Below are positions 17,426-25,873 of a stretch of 64,000 bases of DNA, piece after piece. Within the stretch, counting starts at the first letter, position 1, and each line of letters starts with the position of its first letter. The position numbers were made by a program, and so were the translations under genes. Source of the stretch: Bacteroidales bacterium UBA4893 (GTDB lineage: Bacteria > Bacteroidota > Bacteroidia > Bacteroidales > P3); assembly GCA_002399025.1 (NCBI GenBank), contig DHCV01000013.1:1-64000 (forward strand). The letters run 5' to 3'. The notes under the pieces are model-generated. The model had not been told where the DNA came from, searched no databases, and was given only the letters and a program-made list of their open reading frames with translations.

Positions 17426-17818
17426 TTAAAATCGATATTCTTGAGGACTTAATTTAGTGTTTTGTAATATTATTCCAATTTTATATAGGTCAATACTGAC
17501 TATTCTTCTAGGGTCACTAATTATTTTAATAAATTCATTATAAGACTCATTATCAAAATAAGGATTTTCAATTATTATTACAGATACATCTTTAACTTGT
17601 GATTGGATTGCAATAAATTCATTATATGATGATTTGATGATATATATATTATCCTTCCCGAATTCTTCTTGTAATGAACTGATTAATCTATAAGGGTTCC
17701 TTTTATATTTTTTTATTAGTCTGTTGTGTAAATCAAACATATAGGGGGAATGAATAGAATATTCATTTTTCTTTTTAATACTATGGATAAGTTTATATCT
17801 TTTTGAAAAGAAATTCAT
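17426..17818 (-). CDS. Shortened relative of a Bacteroidetes SAM-methyltransferase family
   Basis: A 130-residue protein. Its start (YSIHSPYMFDLHNRLI) and its end (DPRRIVSIDLYKIGIILQ...EYRF) resemble the two ends of a roughly 250-residue Bacteroidetes class I methyltransferase family, which typically begins with HGVHSPFVF and ends with VTVSIDLF-GI-F. The SAM-binding core that should lie between them is missing: only about 45 residues link the two ends and no glycine-rich motif is present. It is probably a degenerate or repurposed copy. I start at ATG 17816-17818, because the upstream TTG overlaps a -7 box. Confidence 0.6.
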   Translation of the reverse strand: MNFFSKRYKLIHSIKKKNEYSIHSPYMFDLHNRLIKKYKRNPYRLISSLQEEFGKDNIYIIKSSYNEFIAIQSQVKDVSVIIIENPYFDNESYNEFIKIISDPRRIVSIDLYKIGIILQNTKLSPQEYRF

Positions 17819-17851
17819 TGTTTTTTGATTTTGAAATGATATTAGTCGGTG

Positions 17852-17889
17852 CAAAGATAATTCATTTATTAAAAATTTTCTTATCTTTG
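17852..17889. promoter_or_regulatory. Facing pair of -7 boxes (divergent promoters)
   Basis: CAAAGATAA at 17852-17860 and TTATCTTTG at 17881-17889 form a perfect 9-bp inverted repeat. Each half is a TAnnTTTG box, the left one for the minus-strand gene ending at 17426 and the right one for lptB. The -33 regions of the two promoters must overlap, so the two may compete. Confidence 0.6.
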
Positions 17890-17944
17890 CTGATTGATTT
17901 GTTTATTTTGAGCAAATAGAAAGTTTTAAACAGGTATATTGATT

Positions 17945-18667
17945 ATGAAATTATACACTGAAAATGTAGTAAAGAAATACGGGAAGAGGACTGTAGTTAA
18001 AGGAGTTTCAATTGAAGTTAATCAAGGAGAAATAGTTGGTTTACTTGGTCCTAATGGTGCAGGAAAAACAACAACTTTCTATATGATGGTAGGCTTAATT
18101 AAGCCTTTTAGTGGGAATGTCTATCTTGACGACACGGAAATTACCACTATGCCTATGTATAAAAGAGCTCAGAGAGGTGTTGGCTATTTGGCTCAAGAAG
18201 CATCAGTTTTCAGATCTATGTCTGTTGAAGATAATATAATGTCTGTTTTAGAATTTAGAGATTTATCTTCAAAGGATAGAATAATGATAATGAATGGGCT
18301 TTTGGAAGAATTTGGTCTTGTTCATATTAGAAAAAGTAAAGGGAATCAACTTTCAGGAGGAGAAAGAAGAAGAACAGAAATAGCAAGAGCATTAGCAACC
18401 GATCCAAAATTCATACTTTTAGATGAACCTTTTGCTGGGGTTGATCCAATAGCAGTACAAGATATTCAAAATATTGTAGCAAAATTGAAGAATAGAAATA
18501 TAGGTGTTTTAATTACTGACCACAATGTTCATGAAACTTTAACTATAACTGATAGAGCATACTTGCTTTTTGAGGGGAGTGTGTTGAAATCTGGAACCCC
18601 AAAAGAACTAGCAGAAGATGAGCAAGTAAGACAAAAGTATCTTGGAGAAAATTTTGAATTGCGATAG
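17945..18667 (+). CDS. lptB: LPS export ABC transporter ATPase LptB
   Basis: A 240-residue ABC ATPase that powers LptBFG extraction of lipopolysaccharide from the inner membrane. Walker A is GPNGAGKTTT, the Q-loop region is VGYLAQEASVFRSMSVEDNI (typical of LptB), the signature is LSGGERRRTEIARAL, and Walker B is FILLDEPFAGVDPIAVQDIQ with the following TDHNVHETL switch. I choose the ATG, two codons inside a TTG-started frame. It opens a plus-strand run with LPS and envelope genes; lptC is at 49 kb. Confidence 0.96.
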   Translation: MKLYTENVVKKYGKRTVVKGVSIEVNQGEIVGLLGPNGAGKTTTFYMMVGLIKPFSGNVYLDDTEITTMPMYKRAQRGVGYLAQEASVFRSMSVEDNIMSVLEFRDLSSKDRIMIMNGLLEEFGLVHIRKSKGNQLSGGERRRTEIARALATDPKFILLDEPFAGVDPIAVQDIQNIVAKLKNRNIGVLITDHNVHETLTITDRAYLLFEGSVLKSGTPKELAEDEQVRQKYLGENFELR

Positions 18668-18670
18668 TCT

Positions 18671-20002
18671 ATGATATTAATTTATGTAGATAAAATAACA
18701 AACCGACTTGGATACACTTTAAATCTAATTTTTAAAGATATTTTAGGGGTTGAACATACAATAACAACAAATAAAGAGAATTTTAAAGATTATCAAGGTG
18801 CAAAATTATCATATTGCAAGAATAGAATTAATGACGAGCCTTTTATTTATTCTACAGATTTGCTTTTTGAAACTACTATAGAAATAAAAGATATTGACGT
18901 TTTCTATTTTGATCAGAATCCAGCAATCTTTAGAACATATGCAAAAGACACAATTATCCCTTTTGACATTTTAGCAGCTTCATTCTACTTTGTTTCACGA
19001 TATGAAGAATATCTTCCATTTATTCAAGATAAGCATGGGAGATATAGATATGAAGAAAGCTTAGCCTTTAAAAACTGTTTTTTGCAAAAGCCAATAGTAA
19101 ATATCTGGGTAAAGAATTTAGGCGAAAAACTAAAAGAAGTTTATCCTGAATTAAAGTTTGCAAAACATTTTTTTAGGTTCTATAATACTATTGACATAGA
19201 TTCAGCATTCTCTTTTAAAGAAAAAAGTGCTATTAGAAAGATATATGGGTTTTTTAAAGACCTTTTAAAAGGTAATTTTTCAGAGTGTGTATATAGATTT
19301 AATGTAATGTTTAGAGGTAAGGCTGATCCATATGATAATTTTGATTATCAAATATATTTAATCCAAAAGTTTAAGCTTAAAACAATTTATTTTATCTTAT
19401 TCGGTCGCTATGGTAAATATGACAAGAACATTTCACCTTATAATAAACGATTCCATCAGCTAATCAAATATCTTTGCGATTATGCAAAGGTTGGTATACA
19501 TCCTTCATACTCATCTTACGATCAGGAAGATGAATTATCTATTCAAATTAAAGAATTAAAACAAGTTATTCATAAGCCAATATTCAGAAGCCGATTTCAT
19601 TATCTAAGATTTCGATTGCCTATATCATACAGAAGGCTAATAGATAATATGATTAAGGACGATTATTCTATGGGCTATTCTAGGACCATTGGATTTAGAG
19701 CAGGTATTTGTTCAGGCTATAATTTTTTTGATTTAGAGATAGATGGAGAAACTGGATTAAGAATACATCCATTTGCAATTATGGATGTTGCCCTCAAAGA
19801 TGGTTTGGGGCTAAATAAGGAAGAAGCATTAATCAAAATAAAACAAATTGTAGATGAGGTAATTGCAGTTAATGGAGATTTTATAAGCGTATGGCATAAT
19901 CAATCTTTATCAGAGAGATATGATTGGGAAGGATGGAGAGAAGTTTATGAAAAGATGTTAGAATATGTTTCTGCTGTTGATAGAACTCCCTTTGAACTCT
20001 AA
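18671..20002 (+). CDS. Polysaccharide-deacetylase-like protein
   Basis: A 443-residue protein matching the Bacteroidetes family annotated as polysaccharide deacetylase with an N-terminal DUF7033-type domain. The likely metal-site motif is NTIDIDSAF (near residue 175), followed by VGIHPSYSSY (H-x-x-Y-S) and later RSRFHYLRFRLP, DYSMGYSRTIGFRAG and the C-terminal WHNQSLSERYDWEGW. The substrate is unknown; related enzymes remove acetyl groups from cell-surface sugars. There is no signal peptide. It starts 3 bp after lptB and precedes hldD, so a role in envelope glycan chemistry is likely. Confidence 0.82.
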   Translation: MILIYVDKITNRLGYTLNLIFKDILGVEHTITTNKENFKDYQGAKLSYCKNRINDEPFIYSTDLLFETTIEIKDIDVFYFDQNPAIFRTYAKDTIIPFDILAASFYFVSRYEEYLPFIQDKHGRYRYEESLAFKNCFLQKPIVNIWVKNLGEKLKEVYPELKFAKHFFRFYNTIDIDSAFSFKEKSAIRKIYGFFKDLLKGNFSECVYRFNVMFRGKADPYDNFDYQIYLIQKFKLKTIYFILFGRYGKYDKNISPYNKRFHQLIKYLCDYAKVGIHPSYSSYDQEDELSIQIKELKQVIHKPIFRSRFHYLRFRLPISYRRLIDNMIKDDYSMGYSRTIGFRAGICSGYNFFDLEIDGETGLRIHPFAIMDVALKDGLGLNKEEALIKIKQIVDEVIAVNGDFISVWHNQSLSERYDWEGWREVYEKMLEYVSAVDRTPFEL

Positions 20003-20053
20003 TATGGAACATTAATATTTAATAATCGTATAAACACACAATAAAATAGAAAT

Positions 20054-21025
20054 ATGATAGTCGTTACAGGTGCAGCAGGTTTTATAGGAAGTTGTATGGT
20101 TAGCAAGCTGAATAAGCTTGGGAGGAATGATATTATCATTGTTGATGATTTCAAGAAAAATGCTAATAATAAAAAAGCAAACTATTCAAATCTACAATTT
20201 GCAAAAAAAATTGATAGAAAAGAATTCATTAGTTGGTTTGAACGAAATGCCACAAAGATTGATGGAGTTTATCATTTAGGAGCAAGGACGGACACAACTG
20301 AGTTTGACTGGAAGATTTTTTTGGAATTAAATCTTAACTATTCAAAGAATATTTGGAGAATATGTGCTTTTAATTCAATTCCTTTAGTTTACGCATCTTC
20401 TGCCGCAACATATGGAGGGGGAGAAAATGGATATGATGATGACCACAATAAACTCCCAAAGTTAAAGCCTCTTAATCCTTATGGTCGGTCAAAACAAGAT
20501 TTTGATATGTGGGTTCTTAGGCAAGAAACCAAGCCCCCATTTTGGGCAGGTATGAAATTCTTTAATGTATATGGACCAAATGAATTCCATAAGCAAAGAA
20601 TGGCTTCAGTTATTTTTCATTCATATCATCAAATCAGAAATAACGGATTAGTAAAGTTATTTCGTTCTCATAATAGTAACTATGAAGACGGAATGCAATT
20701 AAGAGATTTTGTATATGTTAAGGACCTAGTTTCTGTATTGGACTTTATGATGAAGAATCAACCAGAATCGGGTATCTACAACTTAGGAACTGGTAAAGCA
20801 AGGAGCTTCTATGATTTAGCAAATGCAACTTTTGAAGCAATGGGTGAGGCTTCTAATATTGAGTATATAGATATTCCTGAAGATATTAGAGAAAAGTATC
20901 AATATTTCACTGAAGCAAAAATGAAGAAATTAAGAAATGCTGGATATAAGGAAGAGTTTTACTCTTTGGAAGAAGGGATTAAGGATTATGTTCAGAATTA
21001 TTTATTAACGAATTTGTATTATTAA
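20054..21025 (+). CDS. hldD: ADP-L-glycero-D-manno-heptose 6-epimerase
   Basis: A 323-residue short-chain dehydrogenase of the HldD (RfaD) type, which epimerises ADP-D-glycero- to ADP-L-glycero-D-manno-heptose for the LPS inner core. It has the Rossmann GAAGFIGS (6-13), VYHLGARTDTTE, the substrate-contact YASSAATYG, the catalytic Tyr143/Lys147 in NPYGRSK, and KFFNVYGPNEFHK. The end (FTEAKMKKLRNAGY) is typical for the family. It is followed 2 bp later by kdsC, so heptose and KDO steps of core synthesis are coupled here. Confidence 0.94.
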   Translation: MIVVTGAAGFIGSCMVSKLNKLGRNDIIIVDDFKKNANNKKANYSNLQFAKKIDRKEFISWFERNATKIDGVYHLGARTDTTEFDWKIFLELNLNYSKNIWRICAFNSIPLVYASSAATYGGGENGYDDDHNKLPKLKPLNPYGRSKQDFDMWVLRQETKPPFWAGMKFFNVYGPNEFHKQRMASVIFHSYHQIRNNGLVKLFRSHNSNYEDGMQLRDFVYVKDLVSVLDFMMKNQPESGIYNLGTGKARSFYDLANATFEAMGEASNIEYIDIPEDIREKYQYFTEAKMKKLRNAGYKEEFYSLEEGIKDYVQNYLLTNLYY

Positions 21026-21027
21026 TA

Positions 21028-21546
21028 ATGAATTATAAAGAAAAACTCCACTCAATTAAAGCATTTGTATTTGATTATGATGGAGTAATGACAGATGGTA
21101 ATTTGTGGATTGGGGATGATAATATTATAACTAGGGGAGGCAATGTTAAAGATGGCTATGCCTTACAATATGCTATTAAAATGGGATATATAGTTGCAAT
21201 CATTTCAGGTGGAAAGGGAGATAGCATATGCAAAAGAATGAATATGTTAGGAATTGACAATGTATTCACAGAATCTGCAAACAAGAAAGAAATCTTTTCA
21301 AAGTTTTTAAAAGATAATGACCTAACTCCAGAGCAAGTTCTTTTTATGGGAGATGACATTCCAGATTATGATTTGATGCTTGAATCAGGTGTCGCAACCT
21401 GTCCTTCTGATGCAGTTGAGGAAATAAAATCTGTTGCAGACTATATCTCCAATAAGATTGGAGGAGCAGGGTGCGTAAGAGATGTTATAGAACAAGTTAT
21501 GCGTTTGCATAACAAATGGTTTCATCAAGAAGCTAAAGAATGGTAA
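21028..21546 (+). CDS. kdsC: KDO-8-phosphate phosphatase (KdsC-like HAD)
   Basis: A 172-residue HAD-superfamily phosphatase without a cap domain, as in KdsC, which forms 3-deoxy-D-manno-octulosonate from its 8-phosphate for LPS. Catalytic aspartates are Asp16 and Asp18 in FDYDGVMTDG; motif II is AIISGGKGDS, and motif III/IV is FMGDDIPDYDLM followed by GVATCPSDA. The C-terminus GGAGCVRDVIEQVM is characteristic of KdsC. Its last 7 bp overlap rlpA. Confidence 0.93.
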   Translation: MNYKEKLHSIKAFVFDYDGVMTDGNLWIGDDNIITRGGNVKDGYALQYAIKMGYIVAIISGGKGDSICKRMNMLGIDNVFTESANKKEIFSKFLKDNDLTPEQVLFMGDDIPDYDLMLESGVATCPSDAVEEIKSVADYISNKIGGAGCVRDVIEQVMRLHNKWFHQEAKEW

Positions 21547-21995
21547 AGAAACTAATAATTATATTTCTATTACTTATACCGCATTTTTCTTATAACCAAC
21601 AAGAAAAAAAGGTTAAGGTTTTGGATAAGAAGGCAACTTATTATCATAATAAATTTGTTAATAGGAAAACCTCTTCTGGAGAGCGTTTTGATCAAACAAA
21701 ATATACTGCAGCACATAAAACCATCCCATTACATACGTTAGTTAAGGTAACAAATACTAATAATGGTCGATCCGTTATTGTGAAAATCAACGATAGGTGT
21801 CCCAAAAAAGGTGTGATTGACTTATCTTTGATTGCCGCAAAACAATTAAAAATGATAAAAGAAGGTGTTGCCCCTGTAAAAGTTGAAATTCTTAGTAATG
21901 ATTATATGGATATTTGGTTAAAACAGGATGAGGTTTTTTCTCATTTTGATCAGTCTGAAGAAAATGATAGTATTAATAGGATTGTTTCTGAATAA
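21540..21995 (+). CDS. rlpA: RlpA-like lipoprotein-type septal/cell-wall protein
   Basis: A 151-residue exported protein with a short signal peptide (KKLIIIFLLLIPHFSYN) and a double-psi beta-barrel (about 30-115). RlpA hallmarks are present: ASYY-like ATYYHNKF, RKTSSGERFDQ, YTAAHKTIPLHTLVKVTN, SVIVKINDRCP and DLSLIAAKQLKM. The conserved Glu and Asp of the family (in SGERFD and INDR) are seen. RlpA proteins cut or bind peptidoglycan lacking stem peptides at septa. No lipobox Cys is evident, so this one may be periplasmic and not a lipoprotein. It overlaps kdsC by 7 bp. Confidence 0.88.
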   Translation: MVKKLIIIFLLLIPHFSYNQQEKKVKVLDKKATYYHNKFVNRKTSSGERFDQTKYTAAHKTIPLHTLVKVTNTNNGRSVIVKINDRCPKKGVIDLSLIAAKQLKMIKEGVAPVKVEILSNDYMDIWLKQDEVFSHFDQSEENDSINRIVSE

Positions 21996-22356
21996 AATAT
22001 AGAGTTATCTAACTGAAATTTGAAAAATAGAACCAAAAATATATACATTAGATTAACAAGATAATTAAAACGAGATATAAAAATTTTATTCTCTGAAAAC
22101 AAAAAATTAAAATAAGGATTCAGGAATTTTAAACAGCGAAAAAATGGACAAATTTTGTGGTTAAAGTATCCAGAAATTCAGAGTTTAGAAAATAAAAATG
22201 CTAATATAGTTTTTTAATATAAAATTTATTTTTACTTTTGCAAGACGCATTTTTCTAATTATATGTATTCTAAAAATGCTAAACTATTAATAATTAAAGT
22301 AAAAGAGTTAAGGGAGCTATTTTAATATAGTAATATTTACATACATTTAATACATC
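21996..22356 (+). promoter_or_regulatory. Upstream region and leader of the T9SS operon
   Basis: This 361-bp gap separates rlpA from porP. A -7 box TACTTTTG lies at 22233-22240 and predicts transcription from about 22247. Exactly there an 8-bp inverted repeat starts, GCATTTTT (22247-22254) and AAAAATGC (22272-22279), with a 17-nt loop, so the mRNA would begin with a hairpin. The leader to the porP ATG is about 110 nt, much longer than the usual 20 nt elsewhere in the window. The stretch 22000-22230 is AT-rich with no gene visible. Confidence 0.55.
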
Positions 22357-23403
22357 ATGTATAAACGAAATATCTTATTTCCACTCATTAAGACGGCAAA
22401 ATCTTATTTGTTTGCTATAATTGTCATTATTGCTCCTTTATTTGGTTTTTCACAACAAGAACCAGAGTTTACTCAATATATGTTTAATCGTTTGTCATAT
22501 AATCCAGCTTATGCAGGAAGCAATGGTGCTATGTGTGCAACCGGTTTTTATCGCAATCAATGGATGGGACTACAGTTAACTGATGTAAAAGGAGGCAAAC
22601 CATCTACACCACAGACTATTAATTTCTCAATAGATTTTCCTGTAAGATTTCTTCGTGGAGGATTAGGAGCAACAATTATTTCAGATAAGCTTGGATTTTG
22701 GGATCAGACTTTTGTAAAGATAGATTATGCATATAGATTTGAGCTCCCTACCGGAAATTTAGCTTTTGGTTTAGAGGCTCAATTATTCAGCTCAGCAATA
22801 GATTTTGCAAGTTTAGTTGGAAGTGATCAATTTAATGAATTAGATGAAATATTAGCAACCTCAAGAGACCCGGTTCTTAGAGATGCTTCACAACAAAATG
22901 ATTTCTTATTTGATTTAGGTTTTGGAGCTTATTATCAAATACCTGGTAAGTTTTATGCAGGGTTTTCCACTTCAAAAATTATGGAATCAAAAAGTGATAA
23001 ACTTAAATGGGAAGACAAAAGACATTATTATGTTTTAGCAGGATACGAATGGACAATTCCCGCATACCCTGAGTTTAGAGTACTTCCTTCAGCATTAGCA
23101 AAATTTATTGAACCAAGCGGAGAAATAAATGAATATGTAATAAATGCAAACTATCAAATTAATGCAAGTGCATTAATAGAATATAATTATATGTTTTGGG
23201 GAGGAATAAATTATCGTATTCAAGATGCGATAAGTGTTTTAGGAGGTTTGACTTTGGGAGGATTTAAATTAGGAATGGCTTATGATATTCCAATAACACA
23301 TTTAAGGCCATATGGCTCATTTGAGTTATTTGTTAGATACTGCTTTAAAGTTGAGAACCAACCAAAGCCTCCAACAAGTTATAGAAACACAAGAATGAAC
23401 TAA
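22357..23403 (+). CDS. porP: T9SS outer-membrane protein PorP/SprF family
   Basis: A 348-residue outer-membrane beta-barrel of the PorP/SprF family. The N-terminal signal segment (YLFAIIVIIAPLFGFSQ) is followed by the family hallmark EPEFTQYMFNRLSYNPAYAGS and YRNQWMGLQ; later blocks include INFSIDFPV, GLGATIISDKLGFWDQTF and FVRYCF at the end. PorP family proteins are part of or cargo-specific partners of the type IX secretion system. It is the first gene of porPKLMN, in the same order as P. gingivalis, separated from porK by 67 bp. Confidence 0.95.
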   Translation: MYKRNILFPLIKTAKSYLFAIIVIIAPLFGFSQQEPEFTQYMFNRLSYNPAYAGSNGAMCATGFYRNQWMGLQLTDVKGGKPSTPQTINFSIDFPVRFLRGGLGATIISDKLGFWDQTFVKIDYAYRFELPTGNLAFGLEAQLFSSAIDFASLVGSDQFNELDEILATSRDPVLRDASQQNDFLFDLGFGAYYQIPGKFYAGFSTSKIMESKSDKLKWEDKRHYYVLAGYEWTIPAYPEFRVLPSALAKFIEPSGEINEYVINANYQINASALIEYNYMFWGGINYRIQDAISVLGGLTLGGFKLGMAYDIPITHLRPYGSFELFVRYCFKVENQPKPPTSYRNTRMN

Positions 23404-23470
23404 AAATGTAACTAAACAAAATTATTTACGTTTAGAACAGAAATAGCAAGAAAAATAAAATTAGAAAAAT

Positions 23471-24847
23471 ATGAAAAGATTGATTTTATTAGCATCATTA
23501 GCTTTAGTAGCAATAGGATGTGGATCGACAGACAATGGTGAACTTATTGGTGTTCAAGGAAGACAACAATTTGAAGATATGCAACCATACGGAATGGTAG
23601 AAGTTCCTCAAGGTAGTTTTGTAATGGGTTCTTCAGACGAAGACATCTATTCAACCTATAATTTACAACCAAAAACCATTCAGTTAAATTCTTTTTGGAT
23701 GGACGAGACAGAAATAACTAATAATGAATATCGTCAATTTGTATATTGGGTAAGAGACTCAATAGCATATAAATTATTAGGTGATGTTGATGCTCAAAAA
23801 TATTTAATTGAGGTTGACCAATATGGAGAAGACCTTCCAAATCCATTAATTAACTGGAAAGCAAAGATCGATTGGGAGCTTACTAATGCAGATGAAAGAG
23901 ATGCTTTAGAATCTCTATTTATTCCTTCTGATGAAAGATTCTACAACAAGAAACAAATAGATGCAAGAAAGTTAAATTATGAGTATTTTTGGATTGATTT
24001 AGCAACTGCTGCAAAAAAAGAACATTATACAGGAATTGAATTAAACCCTGAGTTAAAAGGTTCGTCCTTTGCTGGAAGACCAAATGGTTTGACAAATAGA
24101 AAAAATCTCACAAAAAGAGAAGTTATTAATGTATATCCAGATACATTAGCTTGGATGCACGATTACGCATATTCATATAATGATAATTTAACTCGTAATT
24201 ATTTCTCACATCCAGCCTACGATGATTATCCTGTAGTTGGAATAACTTATCGTCAAGCTAAGGCATTTTCTATTTGGAGAACATTTATGATGAATAATCA
24301 TCTTGAAACTCAAGGATATTCAAGAATGGAAGAGTTTCGTTTACCAACAGAAGCAGAATGGGAATATGCTGCAAAAGGTGGAGCTCCTGGTGCACCTTAT
24401 CCATGGGGAGGACCATATGTAAGAAATGGTAAGGGATGCTTTATTGCAAACTACAAACCAATGAGAGGAAATTATAATGTTGACGGAGGAGTAATACCTG
24501 TTATCGTTGCACACTATGCTCCAAATGATTTTGGTTTATATGATATGGCAGGAAACGTATCAGAATGGTGTGAAGACTCTTTCAACGAATCATCATATAA
24601 TTTTGCTCATGACCTTAACCAATTTGCAGGATATCAAGCTACAGACGAAGATAGTCCTCAAATGAAGAGAAAGGTAATTCGAGGTGGAAGTTGGAAAGAT
24701 CAAAAACATTTCATCCAAACTGCAACTCGTGCATACGAATATCAAGATTCAGGAAAGAGTTATTTAGGATTTCGTAATGTTCAATCATATCTAGGTAGAG
24801 TTCGAGGAGACAATCCTAAAACATCTTCAAATGTTTATAAACACTAA
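23471..24847 (+). CDS. porK: T9SS ring lipoprotein PorK/GldK
   Basis: A 458-residue lipoprotein (lipobox VAIGC, Cys17) with a formylglycine-generating-enzyme-like fold: VPQGSFVMGS, WMDETEITNNEYRQFV, FRLPTEAEWEYAAKGG, YDMAGNVSEWCEDSFN and VIRGGSWKD. GldK/PorK has this fold without known catalysis and forms, with PorN, the large periplasmic ring under the outer membrane. Length and the long insert between about residues 95 and 230 fit GldK. It is second gene in the operon. Confidence 0.95.
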   Translation: MKRLILLASLALVAIGCGSTDNGELIGVQGRQQFEDMQPYGMVEVPQGSFVMGSSDEDIYSTYNLQPKTIQLNSFWMDETEITNNEYRQFVYWVRDSIAYKLLGDVDAQKYLIEVDQYGEDLPNPLINWKAKIDWELTNADERDALESLFIPSDERFYNKKQIDARKLNYEYFWIDLATAAKKEHYTGIELNPELKGSSFAGRPNGLTNRKNLTKREVINVYPDTLAWMHDYAYSYNDNLTRNYFSHPAYDDYPVVGITYRQAKAFSIWRTFMMNNHLETQGYSRMEEFRLPTEAEWEYAAKGGAPGAPYPWGGPYVRNGKGCFIANYKPMRGNYNVDGGVIPVIVAHYAPNDFGLYDMAGNVSEWCEDSFNESSYNFAHDLNQFAGYQATDEDSPQMKRKVIRGGSWKDQKHFIQTATRAYEYQDSGKSYLGFRNVQSYLGRVRGDNPKTSSNVYKH

Positions 24848-24899
24848 TTCAGAAAATTAATTAATCATATAATATTAAAACTAAAAAAATAAATTTATT

Positions 24900-25826
24900 A
24901 TGGGTCTAGATAGTTTTGTAAGAAGTAAGTTCTATAAAAATATGGCAGCTAAGCTATATGGTATTGGTGCATCAGCTGTTATTATTGGTGCATTGTTTAA
25001 AATTCAACACTGGCCTGGAGCGGGAGCACTTTTGACAATTGGAATGGGAACAGAAGCTATAATATTTTTCGTGTCTGCTTTTGAACCTCTACATGTTGAA
25101 TATGATTGGAGCTTAGCATATCCTGAATTAGCTGGAATGGAAGAAGAAAAGAGAGAAGAGAAGAAAAAGGGAAAGAAAAAAAGAGAAGAAATTGACTTAA
25201 GTGGACTAAGTGGATTAACAGAGACTCAAGCTTTAGATAATATGCTTGCTAAGGCTAAGATTGGTCCAGAACTAATTGAAAGTTTAGGAAAAGGATTACA
25301 AAACCTTAATGAAACAGCTTCTCAATTAGGAACTGTATCTAATGCCTCCCTTTCAACAGAAAACTTTATTAAGAATATTGATGTAGCTTCAGAATCAGCA
25401 GCAGAATTATCTTCATCCTACAAGAAAACATCAGACTATTTAAATAAAGATCTAATGGTTTCAGGAGAATATTTAGCAAGTGTCCAAGATGCTGCAACAG
25501 CTGTCTCAACACTTTCAAACATATATAAAGAAACTGCTGTTGCCCTAACAAGTGGAGATTCATCATACTTAAATGAATTGAAAACTATGGCATCAAGTCT
25601 TTCTTCAATAAATGCTCTATACGAATTACAAATTCAAAATTCAACTGCCCAATTAGAATCAACAAAACAAGTGCAAGAAAAAATAGATAGTTTAGTTGTT
25701 AATTTTGCTGATACTGCAGAGAATGTCCTAAGATATAAAGAGCAGGTAAATGCTCTTTCTAAGAAGGTTACTGCATTAAATGATATCTACGGCAATATGC
25801 TTTCAGCAATGCAATCAAAAGCATAA
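24900..25826 (+). CDS. porL: T9SS inner-membrane motor protein PorL/GldL
   Basis: A 308-residue GldL/PorL. Two membrane helices lie at about 15-65 (AAKLYGIGASAVIIGALFKI, HWPGAGALLTIGMGTEAIIFF, FVSAFEP), with the family string FKIQHWPGAG between them. A charged linker (EEKREEKKKGKKKREE, about 81-97) leads into a long helical cytoplasmic region. GldL with GldM forms the proton-driven motor of the T9SS. The next gene, porM, starts 48 bp downstream. Confidence 0.96.
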   Translation: MGLDSFVRSKFYKNMAAKLYGIGASAVIIGALFKIQHWPGAGALLTIGMGTEAIIFFVSAFEPLHVEYDWSLAYPELAGMEEEKREEKKKGKKKREEIDLSGLSGLTETQALDNMLAKAKIGPELIESLGKGLQNLNETASQLGTVSNASLSTENFIKNIDVASESAAELSSSYKKTSDYLNKDLMVSGEYLASVQDAATAVSTLSNIYKETAVALTSGDSSYLNELKTMASSLSSINALYELQIQNSTAQLESTKQVQEKIDSLVVNFADTAENVLRYKEQVNALSKKVTALNDIYGNMLSAMQSKA

Positions 25827-25873
25827 CTATAATAATGACTAAATAATTTATTAACGCAAAATAATAGAATACT

